DNA of 16,897 nucleotides from JAAYYM01 sp964638005 (GCA_964638005.1 CAZWXS010000048.1:1-16897), one strand, 5' to 3'. Shown: positions 7,180 through 15,370, counted from the stretch's first letter. Made by a program: numbers and translations. Notes: generated from the letters alone by a model not told the origin.

Positions 7180-8022
7180 TTATATACTCCTTACCGCATG
7201 ACGATTGACATGACAACAGATATTGACTGCAACAGGCAGACCCGCAATGTGCGTCGGATACGTATTGATATTGACGGCAAGTGCAGTTGTAGTACCGCCA
7301 AGTCCTCCAGGACCAATGCCGAGACAATTGATCTTCTCCAACATTTCCTGTTCCAGTTCTGCGATATACTCTATGTTTGAATGTGTACCTGCTTCTCTGG
7401 TCAGTGCTTCTTTTGCCATGATTGCACATTTTTCAAAAGTTCCGCCGATACCGACTCCGACGACCATCGGTGGACAGGCATTTGGACCAGCATCCTGAAC
7501 TGCCGTTAAAATCGCACTTTTCACGCCTTCAATACCGTCAGCAGGCTTTAGCATAAAGACACGACTCATATTTTCACTGCCAAACCCTTTCGGAGCAACC
7601 GTAATCTGAACTTGATCTCCGGGAACAATCTCATAATGAATGACTGCCGGTGTATTATCCTTAGTATTATCCCGAATAATCGGATCTCCTACAACAGATT
7701 TTCTGAGATATCCTTCTACATATCCTCTTCTGACGCCTTCATTGACGGCATCTTCTATCGAACCGCCTTCAAAATGAACTTCCTGTCCGATTTTCAGAAA
7801 AATCACTGCCATTCCTGTATCCTGGCAAATTGGTATCATATCATTTCCCGCAATCTTTAGATTGTCCTGTAACTGATTTAATATCTGTTTTCCGAGCGGT
7901 GATTCTTCTGTCTGAATCGCATTTTTAAGTACACAGTCCATATCTTTTGATAAATAGTGATTTGCTTCAATACACATTTCCCGAATATGATCCGTTAATG
8001 TTGAAACCGGAATTGTTCTCAT
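7180..8022 (-). CDS. Fumarate hydratase class I, alpha subunit ([4Fe-4S] hydro-lyase)
   Basis: A 280-residue cluster-carrying half of a two-subunit class I fumarase, an oxygen-sensitive enzyme typical of anaerobes that adds water to fumarate to give malate. Three cysteines suit the cluster ligands: Cys66 in PICQDTG, Cys183 in NACPP, and Cys270 in the C-terminal NICCHVNRH. The last is chosen by likeness to the CSADR segment of single-chain fumarases. Other family blocks are APKGFGSENMS (about 143-153), GVGIGGTFEKCA (about 189-200), REAGTHSNIE and GIGPGGLGGTTTA (about 235-247). The ATG has a purine-rich GAGGA site upstream. It follows the gyrA terminator and heads the operon with the beta subunit and plsC. 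No clear promoter hexamers were found in the short gap before it. Confidence 0.9.
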   Translation of the reverse strand: MRTIPVSTLTDHIREMCIEANHYLSKDMDCVLKNAIQTEESPLGKQILNQLQDNLKIAGNDMIPICQDTGMAVIFLKIGQEVHFEGGSIEDAVNEGVRRGYVEGYLRKSVVGDPIIRDNTKDNTPAVIHYEIVPGDQVQITVAPKGFGSENMSRVFMLKPADGIEGVKSAILTAVQDAGPNACPPMVVGVGIGGTFEKCAIMAKEALTREAGTHSNIEYIAELEQEMLEKINCLGIGPGGLGGTTTALAVNINTYPTHIAGLPVAVNICCHVNRHAVRSI

Positions 8023-8050
8023 TTCTTTTCCTCTTTTTCTAAAAAATAGA

Positions 8051-8060
8051 TTTCATGAAA
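8051..8060. promoter_or_regulatory. Perfect palindrome TTTCATGAAA upstream of the fumarase operon
   Basis: A 10-bp perfect palindrome centred about 33 bases before the fumarase alpha start codon, between the gyrA terminator and the gene. Its place suits an operator, but 10-bp AT-rich palindromes arise often by chance and no regulator is implied by the sequence. Confidence 0.2.
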
Positions 8061-8078
8061 CATTTGATGTTGATGTAC

Positions 8079-8113
8079 AAAAAGGATTGCAAATGGTACT
8101 TACAATCCTTTTT
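8079..8113 (-). terminator. Hairpin terminator after gyrA
   Basis: AAAAAGGATTG and CAATCCTTTTT (11-bp perfect arms, 8079-8089 and 8103-8113) enclose a 13-base loop, 17 bases past the gyrA stop. The T-run lies in the distal arm on either strand, so the element could act in both directions. It marks the likely end of the dnaA-gyrA cluster. Confidence 0.75.
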
Positions 8114-8129
8114 GATTATTTCCGGTTAC

Positions 8130-10733
8130 TTAATTCTCTTCGTCTTCACCGTTTTCATCATTCTCTTCATCCTCGTAATCCTCTTCATCCGGAAGTAAAA
8201 CCTCATCGTGAACGATTACCCGGATTCTTTCTGCTTCCGGGATATCCTCCATGGCATCTTCTACATTTCCGAATTCCTGATTGCCATCCGATACCTTTTC
8301 GCGAACCTTTGCAATCTTGGCAACTAAAACTCCCTTTTCAAGATTAATCATCTTAACTCCGGAAGTAATCCTGCCAAGGATTGATATATCATCCATTCGA
8401 AGCTGTATGATAATTCCTTCATTCGTGATCATCATGATTTCATGGTCATCGTTGACAGCTTTTACACCAACAACATATCCTGTCTTTTCCATGATCTTAT
8501 AACACTTGACGCCTTTACCTCCACGGTGTTGTACTGAAAATTCATTTAAGAAGGTACGTTTGCCGTAACCGTGCTCTGCTACAATCAGCAGAGAATCGCC
8601 CTGATGATCTAACTGCATACCAACGATTTCATCTGTATCTGCTATATTCATACCGATGACACCCATGGATGTTCTGCCGGTTGCTCTGACATCTGTTTCC
8701 TTGAAACGGATACACATACCGTATTTTGTTACCAGGAATATCTCCGTATTTTCATCTGTCTGCTTTACTTCAATGAGTTCATCGTCTTCTCGCAGATTGA
8801 TTGCTGCCAATCCATTTCTGCGGACATTACTGAATTCTGTAAGGCGTGTCTTCTTTACAATTCCTTTTTTGGTCACCATAAAAAGATTCTTATTATCATC
8901 ATAATCTTTAATCGGTATGATTGCCGTAATCTTTTCCTGCGGATTCAGCTGCAGCAGATTTACGATTGCAGTTCCTCTTGCGGTTCTTCCTGCTTCCGGA
9001 ATCTCATATGCCTTCAGACGATAAGTCCGTCCCATATTTGTAAAGAACATCACATAATGATGCGTTGTCGTCATCAGAAGATCTTCGATATAATCTTCTT
9101 CCAACGTCTGCATTCCCTTGATTCCTTTACCGCCGCGATGTTGGCTTCTGAAATTATCCACCGTCATACGCTTTACATATCCGAGACTGGTCATAGCGAT
9201 TACTGTATTATCCTTTGGAATCATATCTTCCATAGAAATATCAAATACATCGAAACCGATCTTCGTTTTTCTTTCATCACCGTACTTATCTCCGATAAAT
9301 GAAATTTCTTCACGAATAACACTTAACAATTTTTTCTCATCCGCAAGAATCGTCTTCAATTCTTCAATCGTCTTCATCAATTCTGCGAACTCTGCTTCCA
9401 GCTTCTCTCTTTCGAGACCTGTCAAAGCACGCAGCCTCATATCTACGATTGCCTGCGCCTGAGCATCTGACAGACTAAATCTCTCCATCAATTCTGCTTT
9501 TGCTTCAGCAACATTTTTGCTGCCACGGATGATTTTAATGACTTCATCAATGTTATCAAGTGCAATCAACAGACCCTGTAATATGTGCGCACGTTCTTCC
9601 GCTTTATTCAAATCATATTTGGTGCGTCTTGTTACTACTTCCTTTTGATGTGCAAGATAATGACCGAGCATCTCATACAAATTCATAACGCATGGTTCAT
9701 TATTGACAAGTGCCAGCATGATAACACCAAAAGTATCCTGTAATTGGGTATGCTTATATAACTGATTCAATATAACATTTGAGTTGGCATCACGGCGCAA
9801 TTCCACTACGATACGCATACCGTCTCTGTCAGATTCATCACGCAGATCTGTAATTCCGTCTATTTTCTTATCTTTTACAAGCTCTGCAATTTTTTCAATC
9901 AATCGTGCTTTATTAACCATATATGGAAGTTCGGTAATAATGATACGACTCTTGCCGTTTGACATAGTTTCTATGTCTGTCACACCGCGAACTCTAATCT
10001 TTGCACGACCTGTTCTGTATGCTTCTTCGATGCCGCGCGTACCTAAAATTACACCGCCGGTCGGAAAATCAGGTCCTTTTACAATATCAATCAACTCTTC
10101 AATGTCTGTATTTCTGTCCTCAAGTATCTGATTATCGATAATTTTAACTACCGCTTGAATGACTTCTTTTAAATTATGCGGCGGAATATTGGTTGCCATT
10201 CCGACTGCAATACCGGTCGTACCGTTTACAAGCAGGTTCGGATATCTGCTTGGAAGTACAACAGGCTCTTTCTCGGTCTCATCAAAGTTCGGCACAAAAT
10301 CAACAGTATCTTTGTTGATATCAGCAAGCATTTCCATGGAAATCTTACTCAGTCTTGCCTCGGTATAACGCATGGCAGCTGCACCGTCTCCGTCTACCGA
10401 ACCAAAGTTACCGTGTCCGTCTACCAATGTACAGCGCATAGACCATGGCTGTGCCATATTAACGAGAGCTCCATAGATAGAACTGTCACCGTGCGGATGA
10501 TACTTACCCATTGTATCACCGACAATACGTGCACATTTTCTGTGAGGCTTGTCGGGACCGTTATTTAGTTCAATCATAGAATACAAAACTCTTCGCTGTA
10601 CAGGCTTTAATCCATCTCTTACATCAGGCAATGCTCTTGCCGCAATAACACTCATTGCATAATCGATGTAGGAGGTTTCCATCGTCTTCTTTAAATCGAC
10701 TTCGTGGATTTTATCAAATATTTGGTCATCCAT
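8130..10733 (-). CDS. gyrA: DNA gyrase subunit A
   Basis: The breakage-reunion subunit of the type II topoisomerase that adds negative supercoils. From the chosen start it has 867 residues. Catalytic Tyr123 lies in MRYTEARLS, and the quinolone region near 81-88 reads HGDSSIYG. The C-terminal beta-pinwheel has two QHRGGKG GyrA-box motifs near residues 529 and 733, and the protein ends in a strongly acidic tail of about 25 residues. The open frame extends six codons further to a GTG, but that GTG abuts the GGAGG ribosome site. The ATG at 10733, ten bases beyond GGAGG, is therefore taken as the start. It follows gyrB by 19 bases, so the two subunits are co-expressed, and a hairpin terminator follows. 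Within the quinolone region the residue matching E. coli Asp87 is Gly. Confidence 0.98.
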   Translation of the reverse strand: MDDQIFDKIHEVDLKKTMETSYIDYAMSVIAARALPDVRDGLKPVQRRVLYSMIELNNGPDKPHRKCARIVGDTMGKYHPHGDSSIYGALVNMAQPWSMRCTLVDGHGNFGSVDGDGAAAMRYTEARLSKISMEMLADINKDTVDFVPNFDETEKEPVVLPSRYPNLLVNGTTGIAVGMATNIPPHNLKEVIQAVVKIIDNQILEDRNTDIEELIDIVKGPDFPTGGVILGTRGIEEAYRTGRAKIRVRGVTDIETMSNGKSRIIITELPYMVNKARLIEKIAELVKDKKIDGITDLRDESDRDGMRIVVELRRDANSNVILNQLYKHTQLQDTFGVIMLALVNNEPCVMNLYEMLGHYLAHQKEVVTRRTKYDLNKAEERAHILQGLLIALDNIDEVIKIIRGSKNVAEAKAELMERFSLSDAQAQAIVDMRLRALTGLEREKLEAEFAELMKTIEELKTILADEKKLLSVIREEISFIGDKYGDERKTKIGFDVFDISMEDMIPKDNTVIAMTSLGYVKRMTVDNFRSQHRGGKGIKGMQTLEEDYIEDLLMTTTHHYVMFFTNMGRTYRLKAYEIPEAGRTARGTAIVNLLQLNPQEKITAIIPIKDYDDNKNLFMVTKKGIVKKTRLTEFSNVRRNGLAAINLREDDELIEVKQTDENTEIFLVTKYGMCIRFKETDVRATGRTSMGVIGMNIADTDEIVGMQLDHQGDSLLIVAEHGYGKRTFLNEFSVQHRGGKGVKCYKIMEKTGYVVGVKAVNDDHEIMMITNEGIIIQLRMDDISILGRITSGVKMINLEKGVLVAKIAKVREKVSDGNQEFGNVEDAMEDIPEAERIRVIVHDEVLLPDEEDYEDEENDENGEDEEN

Positions 10734-10752
10734 TTTATTGTTTCCTCCCACC

Positions 10753-12669
10753 TTAGATATCTAAGTTTCTGACATACTTTGCATTTTCTTCAATAAATTC
10801 TCTTCTCGGTTCAACCTTATCACCCATTAAAGTAGTAAAGGTCAGATCAATTTCAGAAGATGATTCTTCATCCATGGTAACCCGAAGCAATATTCTTCGT
10901 TCCGGATCCATTGTAGTCTCCCAAAGCTGTTCAGCATCCATTTCTCCAAGACCTTTATAACGCTGAATCTTATTATTGGTATCACGACCAACCTCTGTAA
11001 GAATACCGTTTAATTCTTCATCACTGTAAGCATACCAGACTTTTTTATTCTTCTCCAGTTTATAAAGAGGAGGCTGCGCCAGATAAACATGTCCGTCTTT
11101 AATTAAATCCGGCATAAAACGATATAAGAAAGTAAGCAATAGAGTACTGATATGTGCGCCGTCAACATCGGCATCTGTCATAATAATGATCTTATGATAA
11201 CGAAGCTTTGTAATATCAAAATCATCATGAATACCTGTTCCAAAAGCGGTAATCATTGCTTTTATTTCTGCATTGGCATATATTTTATCAAGTCTTGCCT
11301 TCTCTACATTTAATATTTTTCCGCGAAGCGGCAAAATTGCCTGTGTATTTCTGCTTCTTGCTGTTTTTGCAGAACCGCCGGCAGAATCTCCCTCGACGAT
11401 ATAGATTTCACAATTCTTAGGATCCTTGTCAGAACAATCCGCAAGCTTGCCGGGCAGGGACATTCCTTCCAATGCCGTTTTTCTTCTTGTTAAATCTCTT
11501 GCTTTTCTTGCAGCTTCTCTTGCTCGCTGCGCAAGCAGCGATTTTTCACAAATCATCTTGGCAATTGTAGGATTTTGCTCCAGATAATAAGTCAACTGTT
11601 CGCTTACAATACTGTCAACCGCACCTCTTGCTTCACTATTACCAAGCTTCTGCTTTGTTTGTCCTTCAAACTGAGGATCTTCTATCTTGATACTTACAAT
11701 CGCCGTCAATCCTTCTCGTATATCATCACCTGACAAATTAGGTTCTGAATCCTTCAATAATTTCATAGTTCTTGCATAATCATTAAATGTTTTGGTAATT
11801 GCATTACGATATCCTGTCAGGTGAGTACCACCTTCGGGTGTCGTAATATTATTAACAAAACTGAAAACGCTTTCATTGTAAGAATCATTATGCTGCATTG
11901 CTACTTCAACATAAATATTATCTTTTTTACCTTCGAAATAAAGAACATCATTATAAAGCGGTGTTTTACTTCTGTTCAGATATGTAACAAATTCCTTTAT
12001 ACCGCCTGCATAATGAAATTCCTTTTCCTTAACTTCTTCTTCTCTCTCATCCCTTAAAATAATTCTGAGATTTTTTGTTAAGAAAGCCATTTCACGAAGT
12101 CTTTGTTTCAGAACATCATAATCGTAAACTATTTCTTCAAAAATAGTATCATCCGGTTGAAAAGTAACCATTGTACCTGTCTTTTCAACAGGACATTCTC
12201 CTATTATTTCAAGCTTTTGTACAACATGTCCTCTTTCATAACGCTGCTTATATATCTTTCCTTCAGAAAAAATCTGAACTTCAAGCCAATTAGAAAGTGC
12301 ATTTACAACTGATGCACCTACACCGTGAAGGCCACCTGATACTTTATATCCTCCACCGCCGAATTTTCCTCCGGCATGAAGTATAGTAAATACCACTTCA
12401 ACCGCAGGTATTCCTGCTTTGTGATTGATACCGATCGGTATTCCTCTTCCGTTATCAACGACTGTAACTGAATTACTTTTATTTATTGTTACTTCAATCG
12501 TATCACAATACCCTGCCAATGCTTCATCCACAGAATTATCCACAATCTCATATACCAGATGATGTAATCCTCTGGAAGATGTACTTCCGATATACATACC
12601 CGGTCTTTTTCTGACTGCTTCAAGCCCTTCTAATATTTGTATTTGGTCTGCTCCGTACTCAACACCCAT
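10753..12669 (-). CDS. gyrB: DNA gyrase subunit B
   Basis: The ATPase subunit of DNA gyrase, 638 residues from the chosen start. The GHKL ATP site shows Glu41 and Asn45 in EIVDNSVDEA, DNGRG at 72-76 and GGLHGVGAS near 112-120. The Toprim metal site has EGDSAGGSA near residue 424 and DADVDGAHI near 498. The C-terminal tail ends YVRNLDI, as usual for the short Gram-positive form that lacks the insert of enterobacterial GyrB. The open frame begins five codons earlier at a TTG that abuts the ribosome site; GGAGG stands eight bases before the ATG at 12669, which is chosen. It lies 35 bases after recF and just before gyrA. Confidence 0.98.
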   Translation of the reverse strand: MGVEYGADQIQILEGLEAVRKRPGMYIGSTSSRGLHHLVYEIVDNSVDEALAGYCDTIEVTINKSNSVTVVDNGRGIPIGINHKAGIPAVEVVFTILHAGGKFGGGGYKVSGGLHGVGASVVNALSNWLEVQIFSEGKIYKQRYERGHVVQKLEIIGECPVEKTGTMVTFQPDDTIFEEIVYDYDVLKQRLREMAFLTKNLRIILRDEREEEVKEKEFHYAGGIKEFVTYLNRSKTPLYNDVLYFEGKKDNIYVEVAMQHNDSYNESVFSFVNNITTPEGGTHLTGYRNAITKTFNDYARTMKLLKDSEPNLSGDDIREGLTAIVSIKIEDPQFEGQTKQKLGNSEARGAVDSIVSEQLTYYLEQNPTIAKMICEKSLLAQRAREAARKARDLTRRKTALEGMSLPGKLADCSDKDPKNCEIYIVEGDSAGGSAKTARSRNTQAILPLRGKILNVEKARLDKIYANAEIKAMITAFGTGIHDDFDITKLRYHKIIIMTDADVDGAHISTLLLTFLYRFMPDLIKDGHVYLAQPPLYKLEKNKKVWYAYSDEELNGILTEVGRDTNNKIQRYKGLGEMDAEQLWETTMDPERRILLRVTMDEESSSEIDLTFTTLMGDKVEPRREFIEENAKYVRNLDI

Positions 12670-12704
12670 GAGTTTTTCCTCCAAATCAATCTCTATTGAT
12701 CATT

Positions 12705-13790
12705 TTAATTTTCACTTAATATGGTTCCGTCGGTAATTTTAAATACTTTATTTACATGAATACGATTGTTTATAAATTCATCTAATCCGGTACAGGTAAT
12801 AATCGTTTGTATATCTCCTATACTGTTTAATAAATAATTTTGTCTGTTTGAATCAAGTTCGGAAAGAACATCATCTAATAACAAAATAGGCGAATTACCG
12901 GTTAGATTCTTAACCAGTTCTATTTCTGAAAGTTTCAGAGAAAGAGCAACTGTTCTTTGTTGACCCTGGGAACCGAATTTTTTTATATCTATTCCTTCTA
13001 TCATAAAAATAAAATCGTCTCTGTGCGGACCTACAGAAGTCATTTTATATCTTATATCTTTGTCTCTGTTCATTATCATCTGTGTTTCATAATCTTTGAT
13101 TGAAACATTAGGGATATACTGAATCTCTAAATCTTTTGTATCTCCCGATAGTTTTTTATGAATATCATTTATAATATCATTCAATTGATTTACAAATAAT
13201 AATCTTCTTTCAATAATCCTGCTTCCAAGTGAAATCAATTGATTATCCCATATATCTAATGTATCTTTAAGTTCAGGATGATTCCATATATCTTTTAACA
13301 AAGTATTTCTTTGATTTACAATCTTATTATAATTGGAAAGATTGGAGAGATATACTTTATCAAGCTGGCATAACTCTAAATCCATAAATCTTCTTCTGTC
13401 ACTCGGACTGTTTTTTATAATAGATAAATCCTCGGGAGAAAATAATATAATATTTACAATTCCTAATAATTCACTTGCTTTTTTTATTTGGTTACCATTA
13501 ATTGCAATGACTTTTGATTTAGATTTTCGAAGATGCATATCTAACTTATAATCTATACCATTTTTAATAACAAGACTTCTGATATGTGATTCATCTTTGC
13601 CAAATCTGATAACATCTTTATCCTTACTTCCCTTGTGAGACTTTGTAGTACCCAGATAATAGATAGATTCCAATATATTTGTCTTACCTTGTGCATTGTT
13701 TCCGTATAATATATTGATACCTTCATCAAATTCTATATCAAGGCGCTCATAATTTCTGTAATGATCGAGTTCTAGAGACTTAATAATCAT
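12705..13790 (-). CDS. recF: DNA replication and repair protein RecF
   Basis: A 361-residue SMC-like ATPase that helps load RecA on gapped DNA. It has Walker A GNNAQGKT at 30-37, the ABC signature GSQGQQRT near 273, and Walker B with D-loop ILLLDDVLSELD near 300-311. These are in the order and spacing of the family, and the length is normal. The ATG overlaps the stop of the S4 gene by four bases (ATGA), so translation is probably coupled. gyrB follows after a 35-base gap; the remB-type gene found here in Bacillus is missing. Base composition is clearly AT-richer than in gyrA. Confidence 0.97.
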   Translation of the reverse strand: MIIKSLELDHYRNYERLDIEFDEGINILYGNNAQGKTNILESIYYLGTTKSHKGSKDKDVIRFGKDESHIRSLVIKNGIDYKLDMHLRKSKSKVIAINGNQIKKASELLGIVNIILFSPEDLSIIKNSPSDRRRFMDLELCQLDKVYLSNLSNYNKIVNQRNTLLKDIWNHPELKDTLDIWDNQLISLGSRIIERRLLFVNQLNDIINDIHKKLSGDTKDLEIQYIPNVSIKDYETQMIMNRDKDIRYKMTSVGPHRDDFIFMIEGIDIKKFGSQGQQRTVALSLKLSEIELVKNLTGNSPILLLDDVLSELDSNRQNYLLNSIGDIQTIITCTGLDEFINNRIHVNKVFKITDGTILSEN

Positions 13791-13999
13791 TCGTTTTCAA
13801 TCCTTATTGAATTATCTTTATATTCTATCATATCTCCGGAACGAATTTTTTTTCCACGTCTTAATTCAATCTCTCCGTTTACCTTAACCAATCCATCCTG
13901 TATCATAATTTTAGCTTCAACACCGGAGTCTGCCATACCTGATAATTTAAGTACTTGTCCAAGTTTTATATATTCATCTCTTATTTTTACGATTTCCAC
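13787..13999 (-). CDS. yaaA: S4-domain RNA-binding protein (YaaA/RlbA type)
   Basis: A 70-residue protein made almost wholly of one S4 RNA-binding domain (about residues 10-66), with the typical LKLSGMADSGVEAK and GLVKVNGEIELRRGKKI segments. Homologues sit between dnaN and recF in most Firmicutes and are linked to ribosome maturation. The start is GTG, supported by AAGGA seven bases upstream and no better ATG. It follows dnaN by 25 bases and overlaps recF by four. RNA binding is firm from the domain; the ribosomal role is from family knowledge. Confidence 0.93.
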   Translation of the reverse strand: MEIVKIRDEYIKLGQVLKLSGMADSGVEAKIMIQDGLVKVNGEIELRRGKKIRSGDMIEYKDNSIRIENE

Positions 14000-14024
14000 G
14001 GCAGCTTCCTTTCAAATAAAATCA

Positions 14025-15134
14025 TCAATTTACATTATTAAAATTCAAAGGCAAAATCAGATAAGTATAATTTTCTTTTTCGTCCTTAATGAAACAAGGA
14101 GCTTTTGGATTTACCATATATATATTAATTTCTTCATCATCAATGACTCTTAAAGCATCAATTAGAAATTTAGGATTAAATCCAATCAATATATCTTTAC
14201 CTTGCTTTTCAATATCTATTTCTTCATTCATAGATCCAACTGTAGAATTGATCTTTAATTCCATTACATCATCTGCAATGTTTATTATAATAGGTTTTTT
14301 ATCTCCCTCTTTAATCAATAAGGTAGCACGATCTATACAACTGAAAAGTTCTTTTTTATTGATTTTAATTTTTGTTTCATAATCATTTGAAAGCATCTGG
14401 CTTATTTTAAAGTATTCACCTTCTATCAAACGAGAAACAACAATCGTATTATTAAATTCAAATACAATATGTTTATCTGTAAAGAATATTTCAACATTCT
14501 GATCTGTTTCACCTGATAATATCTTACTGATTTCATTTAATGTTTTTCCGGGTACTACAACCTTTTTACTATCATATGAATTCTTTAATTCTATTTTCCT
14601 GATAGAAATTCTATAACCATCCAGAGATACTACTTTTAATTCATTTTCATTGATTTCAAATAGTTCTCCTGTCATTAACTTATTATTTTCATTATCAGAT
14701 ATGGAAAATATAGTCTGTCTTATTAATTCCTTTAATGTAAATTGTGATAATAAAACACCTTCATTTTTTTCAATCACTGGCAGATATGAAAAATCTTCAC
14801 CTGATTTTCCTATAATATTGAATTTTGCTTTTTCACAAGTAATGGTAACTTTATAATTATCATCTATTTCAATGGTGATGTCATTGTCAGGAAGCTTTCT
14901 TACAATTTCCAATAAAATCTTTGCATCAAGAGCTACAATACCTTTTTCTATGATTTCTCCATCAATGACTGTTTCTATTCCAAGTTCCATATCATTGGCT
15001 GTTAATTTTATTACATTATCAGAAGCCTGTATCAATATACATTCTAATATAGACATTGTAGTTTTTGATGGAACTGCTTTAGAAACAATATTAACTCCGT
15101 TTAACAGGTTAGGTTTTGAACAAATAATTTTCAT
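14025..15134 (-). CDS. dnaN: DNA polymerase III beta subunit (sliding clamp)
   Basis: A 369-residue processivity clamp that forms a dimeric ring around DNA and tethers polymerase and partner proteins. The start MKIICSKPNLL, the segment LDAKILLEIVRKLP and the C-terminal YLILPL are typical of the family, and length is normal. The final residues after YLILPL (NFNNVN) are a few longer than the usual end. The open frame reaches six codons further, but that ATG lies against GGAGG; the ATG at 15134, eleven bases after GGAGG, is taken. The start codon overlaps a DnaA box, and the origin strand-opening array lies about 50 bases upstream, so initiation events could touch its expression. Confidence 0.97.
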   Translation of the reverse strand: MKIICSKPNLLNGVNIVSKAVPSKTTMSILECILIQASDNVIKLTANDMELGIETVIDGEIIEKGIVALDAKILLEIVRKLPDNDITIEIDDNYKVTITCEKAKFNIIGKSGEDFSYLPVIEKNEGVLLSQFTLKELIRQTIFSISDNENNKLMTGELFEINENELKVVSLDGYRISIRKIELKNSYDSKKVVVPGKTLNEISKILSGETDQNVEIFFTDKHIVFEFNNTIVVSRLIEGEYFKISQMLSNDYETKIKINKKELFSCIDRATLLIKEGDKKPIIINIADDVMELKINSTVGSMNEEIDIEKQGKDILIGFNPKFLIDALRVIDDEEINIYMVNPKAPCFIKDEKENYTYLILPLNFNNVN

Positions 15135-15142
15135 GTGTATAA
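15134..15142 (-). promoter_or_regulatory. DnaA box TTATACACA overlapping the dnaN start codon
   Basis: A full match to TTATNCACA. Its last base is the A of the dnaN ATG, and it lies between the ribosome site and the start codon. Confidence 0.65.
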
Positions 15143-15185
15143 AGTCCTCCATTCATTTTATGTATATAAATAATAAAATAATCAG

Positions 15186-15203
15186 TAATAGTAGTAATAA
15201 TAG
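15186..15203 (+). other. DnaA-trio array (six units)
   Basis: The plus strand reads TAA TAG TAG TAA TAA TAG without a break. Read 3' to 5' away from the adjacent DnaA box this is GAT, AAT, AAT, GAT, GAT, AAT, all fitting the published trio consensus 3'-(G/A)AT-5'. One C separates it from the DnaA box at 15205-15213. In Bacillus the trios bind the DnaA filament on single-stranded DNA and start melting. Confidence 0.8.
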
Positions 15204-15204
15204 C

Positions 15205-15213
15205 TGTGAATAA
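15205..15213 (-). promoter_or_regulatory. DnaA box TTATTCACA next to the trio array
   Basis: A full match to TTATNCACA on the minus strand, placed one base from the trios and in the polarity expected for guiding a DnaA filament onto them. Confidence 0.8.
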
Positions 15214-15221
15214 GTGTATAA
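15213..15221 (-). promoter_or_regulatory. DnaA box TTATACACT, in tandem with the trio-proximal box
   Basis: It differs from consensus only in the last base and shares one base with the box at 15205-15213, giving two head-to-tail boxes as in Firmicutes unwinding regions. Confidence 0.6.
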
Positions 15222-15278
15222 TCCATTTTGCCCAGTAATAAAGAGACTTAGAAAGAATAATAAGTATGTTAAGAAATG

Positions 15279-15298
15279 ACTTATAACTTTTTATAAGT
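15279..15298. repeat. Inverted repeat, 8-bp arms, within oriC
   Basis: ACTTATAA and TTATAAGT, perfect arms around CTTT. It directly joins the inverted repeat at 15297-15312. The role is unknown; an A/T-only stem of this kind could also help melting. Confidence 0.6.
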
Positions 15299-15312
15299 TG
15301 ATAGTTATCAAC
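15297..15312. repeat. Inverted repeat GTTGATA/TATCAAC carrying a DnaA box
   Basis: Seven-base perfect arms around GT. The right arm is part of TTATCAACA (15305-15313, plus strand), one mismatch from the DnaA box consensus and opposite in direction to the other boxes in this gap. Confidence 0.6.
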
Positions 15313-15370
15313 AATGTAAAAATGAACCAAAAAGTATAAACATTCTATTACTTAATTATAACCATGAATA

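Noticed and set aside
10752..10765. Perfect 14-bp palindrome CTTAGATATCTAAG at the gyrB stop
   Set aside because: It encodes the conserved NLDI end of GyrB plus the stop codon. It is self-complementary without a loop and is not followed by a T-tract, so neither terminator nor operator is supported.
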